Source of the DNA: Thereva unica
Lineage: Eukaryota; Arthropoda; Insecta; Diptera; Therevidae
NCBI GenBank assembly: GCA_949987705.1
Contig: OX465283.1
Span: 9,776,207-9,840,206, forward strand
Length of the DNA stretch: 64,000 nt
Direction: 5' to 3'
Under the pieces are notes generated by a model. The model made no database searches, was not told the DNA's origin, and saw only the letters and a list, made by a program, of their open reading frames with translations. A program made the position numbers and the translations under genes. This document shows, one piece after another, positions 57,901 to 64,000 of this stretch (the first letter of the stretch is position 1; every line of letters starts with the position of its first letter).

Positions 57901-60161
57901 AAGGAGAACCCCAGGACACAATTCCTTCATTTCATGTATTTCTTTAAAAAAACAAAATCAAATGGAAAATGGACATTGCAAGTATATAATTCACGATAAC
58001 ATAAAATTTACATCATCTGAAAATGCTTATGCTTCTTTTCTGCACACACAGATGTCGTTATAAATTTTGCATTTGCAAGAATTTTTCAGACATTTCAGGA
58101 AAAACGATGCAATTTTCTGTGCACATTCGGATGTAACGAGCTCATTTCAGTTATAGCTGGAAACCTTATTGAAATGGAAATTGAGAATATTCACATTTGT
58201 AATGTAATTGGTTTTCCAATAGGTGGTGCGGTACGATAATTACTTCCATATATCCATTTTGATGATATTTATGTTCAGTAAAGTTTCTCTGTTTCATTAT
58301 GGCATGGAACATACACAGTTTCGGAACACCATTCGTAAATTATTCAATTTGATTATCGCAATTCGAGTTGAAAATTGTTTAAACTTTATCGATTGTTTTG
58401 TGGATTTTATAATACAGGGTGGGGCAAAAGTAATGTTATAATCTGAATTGGCTGCCATTTTGTTGTTGTTGGTCTTCAGGTGTGTCCATTACTTGTTGAC
58501 AACTAATTCTCGTATCTGTCAACACCTTATGCACGGTATACAGAAACAGAATGTAATGTAAAAGAGACGACAGCTTCGAATACCGTAAAAAATGGGCGCC
58601 TGGCGACGTCAGCTCTAATGGAGAAACAACAACAACAGCTTCGATTTGATATGGAAAGCGGGCCTCGGCCATATTGTGTGAAGAGTGTGGCACACTGTTG
58701 CTGTGGTCCATCTTAGCCCGGCTCGATTTTTAGGCTGATTTTTCTCACAGCCAGTTTATAGGTGGTAAAGAGGTATCCTTTCCACTTCGGTTCCTTCAAG
58801 GGGTCTGTGGTTCGCTTCCACACTGTGCCATGACCCCCGGTTTTCACAGTTTTCCATTCTGGTATGTAGGTTTGGGTTTCCCGAGACCTTTCGAAGTTTG
58901 AAGAATTTCTACTGAGAACTCAGGGTTAAGTTCTGAGCAAATTACGTATTCAGCGAAAGTTTTAAGGTGTTCCAGATTTTTATAACACATTGGAGTTCAG
59001 CGCCGCTGAATTGGTATTTAGTGTACCTGTGTCATTTTTTGACGCAGTCTGATTATATTTCTCCATCAAAAAGTTTTTTAGCACATTGGAGTTTATATTC
59101 AGCGCAGCTGAATTACTATTTGGCATAACTGTATTGTTATTTGACACAGCTTGATTATCATTTGCTACTAAAAAGTTTTATAGCACATTAAAGTTACTAT
59201 TCAGCGCAGCTGAATTACTATTTGGCATAACTGTATTGTTATTTGAAACAGCTTGATTATCATTAGCCACTAAAAAGTTTTATAGCACATTGGAGTTACT
59301 ATTCAGCATGGCTGAATTACTATTCGGCATGAGTTCAATTTACATATAAAGTTTTTTCTTGATACAAACATCTTTTACTCTTCTTTTCTATTACAGAATG
59401 TGTTATAAATTGCAAAAGCAGTTAAAAATATTTCTGCTTATTTTCTTTCTGCATTATTACTATTTTAAGATTGCTTATAAATATTTAAAATGAAAATTCC
59501 ACCTTAATGGTTTCTTTCAAAAAGTGTCTGCGTTACCTCAAAAAAAAATAATTCGAAATGGCAAAAATAATTTCCTAAAAATCAGACGTCTTAAAAAATT
59601 TAACAGAAATCGATCCTTTTCCCCAACAAAAAACGATTTTTCCCCCATTAAAAAAAACACAAAAAAACAGATAACCTCCACCCCTAAGCCATAGCTTATG
59701 AATAAGGCAGAATAATTGTCGTTGTGCACTGCCAAATTGCCAGGCTAATAAGTTTTTTTGTTCAAAGGATCTGTTCTTTTCCCGGCACCATCTTACTGCA
59801 CGCCATTTTACATTCCCCCGAAGGCCACACAGCCATGACAACTATGAAAATGATAATTTTATTTTAAGCAGTACATAAAAATACAAAGTATATGATGCTC
59901 TCCGTCCCATGGTACCTGGAAACACTGCTTCAGAATAAAAGGAGAAAGCACAAAAAAATAAGGATGGCAAGAAGGGAAACAGCTGTAAGGATTTGGAGAA
60001 ACGGGCATCCTTATGCCACTGGTTGGTTAATAGACAGAAAGTACACAATGTCAGGGCTCTAATCCCATTACAATCTTATCTTTATACTTACTTCCATGTG
60101 GAAAGAATTTAGCGTAGATGTCCTTGAAGCAGTCCTCGTGTACAACTCCTTCGGGACATTC
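36780..60161 (-). CDS. KChIP: Kv channel-interacting protein (KChIP/NCS family), last four coding exons (5' partial)
   Basis: Exons in transcript order: 60161-60092, 43938-43868, 40097-39903, 36908-36780. GT-AG borders and matching phases give 154 residues plus TGA. EF-hand 1 region [20 protein letters not shown] is degenerate (Cys-Pro in the loop), as in this family. EF2 loop is [14 protein letters not shown]3 [14 protein letters not shown]4 [14 protein letters not shown]3 and EF4 keep the full calcium ligands. The C-terminus is [11 protein letters not shown], typical of KChIPs (RSLQ.F). These calcium sensors bind Kv4 channels and modulate A-type potassium current (family knowledge). About 50-75 N-terminal residues are missing and were not found up to the right edge. 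Introns of 3.0, 3.8 and 16.2 kb hold many retroelement pieces. Confidence 0.92.
37010..37720 (+). mobile_element. Mariner-family transposon, 5' part only
   Basis: The transposase start is ATG at 37190, but the fifth codon is TAG (37202-37204), where mariner transposases normally have a sense codon. The N-terminal DNA-binding part then reads through: [45 protein letters not shown] and [10 protein letters not shown]. After about 130 residues the similarity stops, so the whole catalytic domain with its aspartate triad is missing. Inactive. Antisense to KChIP, in its last intron. Confidence 0.8.
37721..38260 (+). mobile_element. LINE-like coding remnant, clade uncertain
   Basis: A 103-codon basic frame (for example [40 protein letters not shown]) ends at 38240. 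It resembles linker regions between endonuclease and RT in LINEs but has no diagnostic motif. Confidence 0.35.
38261..39902. other. KChIP last intron, LINE debris then unassigned sequence
   Basis: CTAGCTTTTCGAACGGATGA at about 38382 matches the R1-type RT segment at 41150 (AAACTTTTCGAGCGGATGAT). A TGATATGGAGGCT / CCTACCATACTCAT block (38535-38570) recurs at 55513-55562. No gene seen from 38800 to 39902. Confidence 0.4.
39903..40097 (-). CDS. KChIP: KChIP exon with EF-hand 3
   Basis: 195 bp after acceptor GCTTGCAG, phase 0 to phase 0; starts [20 protein letters not shown] and includes [12 protein letters not shown]. Donor GTAATT after the final CAG. Confidence 0.93.
40098..40867. other. KChIP intron, unassigned
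   Basis: A TATG/GTGT microsatellite (40139-40167) lies next to the exon acceptor. The rest shows no gene. Confidence 0.4.
40868..42265 (+). mobile_element. R1-clade LINE, RT to C-terminal zinc knuckle (degenerate)
   Basis: Pieces in order: [86 protein letters not shown] (xVDD core, about 41545), [15 protein letters not shown], and a C-terminal C..C...H motif region around [15 protein letters not shown] (about 42130). Many frameshifts. Antisense to KChIP. Confidence 0.75.
42266..43867. other. KChIP intron, unassigned; one Cys-rich frame
   Basis: At 43240-43380 the plus frame contains [20 protein letters not shown] and YCHPFGK, a cysteine pattern without a clear family, perhaps retroelement derived. 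Otherwise nothing recognised. Confidence 0.3.
43868..43938 (-). CDS. KChIP: KChIP exon with EF-hand 2
   Basis: 71 bp after acceptor CTTTTCAG; completes an Asn codon and encodes [20 protein letters not shown] then SFR. Donor GTATGT. Confidence 0.9.
43939..45430. other. KChIP 16-kb intron, unassigned AT-rich part
   Basis: No gene or repeat boundary was recognised. Confidence 0.35.
45431..45605 (+). mobile_element. RTE-like LINE, RT fragment
   Basis: [15 protein letters not shown] is the RT catalytic block A ([10 protein letters not shown] type), followed by [14 protein letters not shown] (cf. R.TKCKVRVQ). It ends abruptly. Confidence 0.6.
45850..45930 (-). repeat. tRNA-like segment, probable SINE head
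   Basis: On the minus strand AAGTTCAAATCCAGG resembles a pol III B box with T-loop; upstream, GGTGTAAGGCGCCTGGC resembles an A box/D-arm, with CTGG...CCAG as anticodon stem. The T-stem is mispaired, so it is not a working tRNA gene. Confidence 0.4.
45935..46810 (+). mobile_element. RTE-C LINE, endonuclease domain and 3' tail
   Basis: Endonuclease pieces: [32 protein letters not shown] (cf. GDFNAK), [20 protein letters not shown] and [15 protein letters not shown], which retains the catalytic SDH. The element then jumps to a tail with GAGGCCAAGGCTCGAATTGG and an AAGAAGAAG end. RT is missing. Antisense to KChIP. Confidence 0.75.
46811..48329. other. KChIP intron, unassigned, possibly unique sequence
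   Basis: No gene seen. A short GT run lies at 47381-47392. Confidence 0.35.
48330..49320 (-). mobile_element. Ty3/gypsy-type LTR retrotransposon remnant, gag joined to integrase start
   Basis: On the minus strand an acidic, coiled-coil gag-like stretch ([20 protein letters not shown], repeated AEMKE units) is followed by [17 protein letters not shown] and [20 protein letters not shown], which resembles the sequence before the integrase zinc-binding domain. Protease, RT and RNase H are absent between them. No LTRs found. Frameshifted and dead. Confidence 0.5.
49321..51516. other. KChIP intron; diverged repeat at 49485-49715, otherwise unassigned
   Basis: AGGCCATTTTGAATTT- and GGCCATTTTGAATTT-type units recur at 49663 and 49696, with a related GGCTATTTTGAATTT at 49549 and two AATCGGAA/AATTGGAATCGAAACAC units. 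Beyond that no gene was seen. Confidence 0.4.
51517..53245 (+). mobile_element. RTE-A LINE copy, 5' leader, endonuclease and RT fragments
   Basis: Starts with the family leader (GTGGTCGACCTGCCGAATTG at 51549). ATG at 51609 opens [28 protein letters not shown] is the start of the endonuclease; [14 protein letters not shown] and DCGSDHYLV (catalytic SDH) follow after a deletion; then a basic linker, LINE-type RT scraps (VVIDAIMR in 52997-53020) and an end around 53240. A hairpin element interrupts it at 52682-52801. Antisense to KChIP. Confidence 0.78.
52682..52801. repeat. Near-perfect 120-bp hairpin inserted in RTE-A
   Basis: Two 55-base arms, 52682-52736 and 52747-52801, starting GGCTGCTCGCACACTG, pair at 52 of 55 positions around a 10-base loop. 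Each arm itself contains a smaller palindrome (CATCAGAATT ... AATTCTGATG). The other RTE-A 5' copy (13361-13400) lacks this segment. Confidence 0.8.
53246..54785. other. KChIP intron, unassigned
   Basis: An 89-codon frame at 53191-53460 begins in the LINE and has no recognised domain. The rest is AT-rich without genes. Confidence 0.35.
54786..55010 (+). mobile_element. RTE-B 3' end (C-terminal coding and tail)
   Basis: The frame [20 protein letters not shown] then [20 protein letters not shown] ends CPMRN and stop: the conserved LINE C-terminus (RGRPxxTWRRT...A.NRVRWR). Followed by GGAATTAAAGGAG. 5'-truncated. Confidence 0.75.
55011..55624. other. KChIP intron, unassigned
   Basis: Includes TGATATGGAGGCTTCG at 55513, shared with 38535, a repeat of unknown type. 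Confidence 0.35.
55625..55815 (+). mobile_element. RTE-B 3' end, second tail copy
   Basis: Matches 54830-54998 at almost every position (CGCAAGGATCCCGTCGAGTT, GCAAAACAGAGTCCGCTGGA, ending GGGATTAAGGGG). 5'-truncated just inside the C-terminal coding region. Confidence 0.75.
56029..56400 (+). CDS. Exon-like ORF of unknown function
   Basis: Open for 123 codons from just after TAA at 56026-56028 to TGA at 56398-56400, without an early ATG (first in-frame ATG near 56262). It reads [40 protein letters not shown] and [20 protein letters not shown]. The composition (Pro/Ser/Thr-rich middle, mixed ends) is protein-like rather than AT-driven. No family recognised. A splice acceptor upstream is weak. 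It could be an exon of a host gene nested in the KChIP intron, a processed fragment or retroelement gag. Confidence 0.35.
   Translation, partial: AELASITSIAGPTKLSTYEDVVITILAPDERTITLAEELRGDQLVNVGLTHRSTNKLGDYNCGAPNLTSSNLYSPTVSMPSSPSHTLPPMYLPPQSIFKSGTNWSQEEWNNRLKTLYYNVNMK
56401..58974. other. KChIP intron, mostly unassigned
   Basis: A (TCAA)n microsatellite lies at 57072-57093. Minus-strand [20 protein letters not shown] at about 57650-57590 is a short protein-like frame of unknown origin. ACAGGGTGGGGCAAAAGTAA at 58417 resembles a mariner-type end without a partner. Confidence 0.35.
58975..59345. repeat. Minisatellite, about 102-bp unit, four copies
   Basis: The marker (G/A)CACAT starts at 58985, 59081, 59183 and 59285, giving spacings of 96, 102 and 102 bp. 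Each unit contains TTCAGCGC(A/C)GCTGAATTA and a TTGATTATCATT-like segment. The last two full units are nearly identical, the first is most diverged and the fourth is partial. Confidence 0.75.
59346..60091. other. KChIP intron next to exon donor, unassigned
   Basis: No gene seen; AT-rich frames only. Confidence 0.35.
60092..60161 (-). CDS. KChIP: KChIP exon with degenerate EF-hand 1
   Basis: 70 bp after acceptor TTTTCCCAG, phase 0; encodes [20 protein letters not shown] then PHG. Donor GTAAGT. Too short to appear as an ORF. Confidence 0.9.
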
Positions 60162-60816
60162 CTGGGAAAAAAAGAGAAAAGAATGAAGTTAAAATAATGT
60201 TTTGCTGTAAAAGGGGAAAATGTTTCAATTTTTTTTACATTTTGTGCTATTTTTCATCGTTATTTCGACATTATATTTTTTTTTGTTCAAAAACAAAGAC
60301 AAAAGTGAGCAGAATTTTTAAAAAGTTTGCGTTTTGCGCATTTTACTTATGATTTTAAATTTTCACTAACAACTTTAATGGTTTGCGTCTTGTCTCAATA
60401 TTACACAAAAATTTCCCACTAATTCCAACCGAGTGGTTTATTTCCTGGGAGAAATCGATGATCACAAATATCTACTGGGAATATTGTGAATTTGACAGTT
60501 GCTGTTAAAGTAAGTTCGATTTGTCATTGTGAAGCATGTGCGTGGTAATTCTTGCGTGGTATATAACAATATTCATCAGCAGTTTAATAGCACCAATTCA
60601 CTTTTGATATGTAATGCTGAGAATTTATTAATCGTAATTAAACTTGCGATTGTGTTGCGAATATAACGATTTTAGCGTATGCCGATTTATTTCATTGTGA
60701 CGTGACGTGATTTTGTTATTTGATTATGACGTATAAGTATATTACAGATGTCATATAAGACACCATGTGTTCAGGTTTTATAGTTAGCAAAAGAATGAAA
60801 TCTATCGTAATGGGCT
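60162..60816. other. KChIP upstream intron, unassigned
   Basis: AT-rich. No N-terminal KChIP exon was identified here. Confidence 0.35.
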
Positions 60817-62460
60817 GATAAACGAAAGGCTATGCACTCCAAGCGTGCGAGGAAAATTTAAGAACATAAGCTTAATAATTGTTTAAGCACCTGTAGAAAA
60901 GTCTTCGCTTGAAAGAAATAATCGAGAGGTAAGTAAATGATTGTGCTGTGTACGAAGATGACCTGAACACGGGACGATCAAGGATTCTCGTTCCAAGACC
61001 GATTGTCCCTGAGGCCACATCTTGCTAGAGGTGCTTTTGCCCTACCGCGTGTACAGGAGAGAATCAGCAAGCTGCTCCAGCGTGGCCATGGAACAGACTG
61101 AATATGGTGGATCTAGAGAGGACATACTCGAAAAATCCCAAGGTGTAAACAATCGGTTGAAGAGACAATGGCACTGCGTAAATGTACTACTAACGATGGA
61201 CTCCGGATACCAGCGAATCTGGTTTAATTTAGCATTCGCATGGTAATGCGGAAGTCTTCCATAGCTGACCGTCCTTTCTCAAACAACTCGTGGGATCAAT
61301 ATTGATCCATATTCTGAAGTGCTGGAGAGAGGCTAGGGTGGTGTTGATTCCCAAAGCAGGGGTAGCATATCATACGAGCAAGCAAAATTCTATCGACCCA
61401 TTAGCCTCTCTTCCTTCCTTGTGACTGGACACATCTATAGACACTACCATATTGCAGAATAGGACTGATAGTTGATTCTAGCTTTCATAAAACAGCACAG
61501 CACATGCTGTGGGATTGTGAGGCTACAGAGAGAAGGAGATTATATCTCCCTAATCGCGGCTTCCGGTTTCCAGGGTGATTTGTGATATGATGCCGATATC
61601 AAATTTAAGGAAATATCAAAAACCTTAATGTTGGAGGAGATTTTTAATGACGGGGTTGGCGCAATAGACCAAATAGGTAGCCGTGCCTGCAAAGACGCCC
61701 CTCAAATAAAGAAGAAATGCCTACCTTAAATATGTTGTGAGAATTACTCCGGGAGATTCGAACGATTAAATACATATATCGGGAGATGTATATAAGGAGC
61801 ACGTTGACACGCATAGATTGAGTGAGAGCACTTATGATAATGCACGGTGTAGTTAGTTGTAGAGGTAGCAGGTATTATCAACTTAGTCGTTCCGAGTATC
61901 AGGGTTGCGCGTAAGGATACTCACTAACCTCCATGTGTACGATCTGGTCGTCCCACTTTTAATCACATAGATATGTTTTGAGAGACCGCCGGCATCTCTC
62001 GGTTTTTATGTTAGTACGAACTTGCCAAGGCGCCAACTTTGACTTAAATCACTATTTGGTATGGTACTCCAAGAGCGCATTGCAAAGCGGAAAAGCTTTG
62101 TATCCGTGACTAAGGCCTTATGCAACGAAGCGGCTAGAAACATCTTTTGTCATAACAACTTGACCCCAGAGAAGTAAAAGTAACTCCTGGAGATGATATG
62201 TTGGCCGCTGACGAGTATTCGACGTTCAAATATTGTCAGTACTACTGCTGACTCCATCTTAGGCTGAAATCTTAGAGATCAGTAGGACTGCTTCGATGAT
62301 GAATGCAAGCTGAAATAGAAAAGCTGGGTCGAACATCTTCGAGGAAGACGGGCCCGCGACGAGAGAAATTATAATCGCCACTTTTCTTTAACGTTGTGAT
62401 CGACGCGATTATACGTGAAGCATTCGAGGGACGACGCGGAGTTCGTTCGTAATATCACGT
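60817..62460 (+). mobile_element. Mixed LINE debris (RTE-C, LOA/R1-type, RTE-A pieces)
   Basis: AAACGAAAGGCTATGCAC at 60824 matches the RTE-C segment at 45945. At about 61310-61400 TGCTGGAGAGAGGCTAGGGT matches the LOA/R1-type segment near 31074. At 61960-62240 the endonuclease end of RTE-C recurs in broken frames (GCGCCAACTTTGACT, CCAAGAGCGCATTGCAAAG). At 62378-62445 a short RTE-A RT piece (AACGTTGTGATCGACGCGAT) is present. Confidence 0.6.
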
Positions 62461-64000
62461 TTTAAATTAAATGGAGGGCGCCATCTACACCTTCGGTATT
62501 TAAACTTTGAATAACTCTGACATTTTTTAGCCGATTTTGATCTATGATCAAGATCTATTTAGAGTATTCTCTACCATTTATTTCAAATTAAATTTTGAAT
62601 GCAATGTCGATTAAATGACCACATCTATTTGATACGCCAAAAGCAGTTCTTTTCGGGAATCCTGCATAACATTGAACAGGATTTCGGGCGCTATAGAAGT
62701 TATTTCGGTTCGTATGTTAGCTTCGAGTATGCTGGCATACAGGAACATTGCTGGCGCACCCTGTATAGACGAGGTTAATTCATGAAGTTATCTTCGTTTT
62801 CTTTTTCTACTTTTTCTGATAGTTCCGGCTTCTGCTGACACATGGCGCCCTCTCTGAAATTAGAATGGACTCGTACACCTGAGCTGTGTGACAATAACAT
62901 TTACTATTGCAAACATACTTCGTCTGTATATTTCTTACACAAATTTTCGATTGAATATTGAGAATTGTGTTCTCTTCTAACTCTTCTAACAGAATTTAAC
63001 ATTTGTGATTCAACAATTTTACACTGTTGCCTCTTCTACATCATGCCTCAATGTGGAAAAACTTGCCTTAAAAACACATTGTACAAAATCCACTACCTAT
63101 AGTCTACTTTTCTTTCACCTTTAGTGAGCTTGTAAAACCTTTCAATTCTTCATTATTCAATTGAATAGAAGTCGCTTTGCACACCAGCAAAGCATTTGAA
63201 TAATGCTCAATCATGTGTTGCAGTGCAGCTAAACTTAAGCAACTAAAGGAATACATTTCAATACGTGGGAAGCTGCCGCCTCCGTTGCGCTGCCATTGAG
63301 AATGTTACGTGCCATAGAGAAGAGGTCCTTTATAGAATTTGTTTTTAAACACTCGAGTTCGAATTCTCGCTTCAATAAAGCTTAAAGCGGCCACGATAAC
63401 GTGAATAAAATCCAATTCGAAGTTTGCAGAGCGTTAACAGCAATTTCTGTATTCAAACAACTTTGACAAACTTTCAAAGGATTCTGGAATGACTTCAGAT
63501 TTGTAAAAGGCGACTTTCATCTCTCTCTAGGATTGCTCCAAAATAATAAAAGAGGAAATTGTTTGCAATCTAGTGGAATAGTCTCGCTTTCGGTTATGGC
63601 GTTTGCCCTTTGGGAATGCAGGAGGGAAATTGGCATTTTTATATGAATTTAATGTAACAAATTTTGAACTAAGTTAAAGGACAATTTGCCTTATAGAAAA
63701 CTACGGTAAGTTTGTGTACAAGCTTCGTTGTGCAACGGTTTTTGTAATAAAAGTTTTTAATGTAATAAAAAGAATTTTAGTTTTGCTTAAGTTGACTTTT
63801 AAGAGACTTGAACAAACAGATCGTTTTAGTGCGCCAAAAAGTATGCTTTTAAAATAATTGAATTTAGTGAGATACTGTTAAATACTCTTACTGAATATAT
63901 ACATGGCAGCACTCAACAACGCCATCTATCCCTCAGGTATATATCATATTTTACTGCCATTTTTATTATAGTTTGGATCAACTTAATTGTAACTAACTTC
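62461..64000. other. Unassigned sequence to right edge
   Basis: No conserved exon or bounded repeat recognised on either strand. Confidence 0.35.

Noticed and set aside
58417..62762. ACAGGGTG at 58417 and CACCCTGT at 62756 as ends of one 4.3-kb mariner-like element
   Set aside because: The interval contains a KChIP exon and unrelated LINE pieces; the eight-base match is too short.

Overview
The window is a piece of a large, transposon-rich insect nuclear genome, most likely a higher fly (Schizophora; inferred from the close match of three conserved proteins to fly family members and from short GT-AG introns beside very large TE-filled ones). There are no bacterial-style operons, no rRNA genes, no convincing functional tRNA and no CRISPR array.

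Three conserved host genes were reconstructed, all on the minus strand. (1) Positions 1-839: the 5' coding exon of a beta-sarcoglycan (Scgbeta), running off the left edge. (2) Positions 3905-24265: the complete coding sequence of the DEAD-box RNA helicase Belle/DDX3, six exons, 742 residues, all splice phases consistent. Its first intron (11.6 kb) and last intron (6.3 kb) are swollen by transposon debris; the three middle introns are 57-91 bp. (3) Positions 36780-60161 and beyond: the last four coding exons of a Kv-channel-interacting protein (KChIP, EF-hand), with a 16-kb intron; its 5' exon(s) were not found and probably lie past the right edge. A small plus-strand ORF (1152-1463), head-to-head with Scgbeta, and two exon-like ORFs (27012-27231 minus, 56029-56400 plus) may be further host exons but are not recognised.

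Almost everything else is repeat. Non-LTR retrotransposons dominate, all broken: an RTE-like family (here RTE-A) at 4600, 12755, 20190, 51517 and 62370, always on the plus strand; a second RTE-like family (RTE-B) at 7911 with extra 3' tails at 9510, 15040, 54790 and 55625; a third (RTE-C) at 45440-46810 and 60817-62240; R1-clade pieces at 25960 and 40868; LOA/I-like pieces with an RNase H domain at 13495 and 21490; jockey-like 3' ends at 7410 and 32280. There is also a deleted Ty3/gypsy remnant (48330-49320) and a truncated mariner (37010-37700).

The clearest structure not explained by coding is a set of non-autonomous DNA elements whose ends can be placed almost to the base: three AGGCCCC/AGACC-ended elements with TAA target duplications (16586-17052, 17974-18127, 34068-34439), a hAT-type MITE with an 8-bp duplication nested in a LINE (21798-22295), a row of three elements ending in GGGGCC or GGCCCC (2009-3118), a 2.1-kb foldback element (33888-36022) carrying one of the TAA elements, and a 120-bp almost perfect hairpin inserted in an RTE-A copy (52682-52801). 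A 160-bp sequence at about 29005-29175 looks like the 5' end of RTE-A joined straight to its 3' end, as in a SINE-like derivative. No new gene system was proven; these mobile-element architectures and the unassigned exon-like ORFs are the leads.
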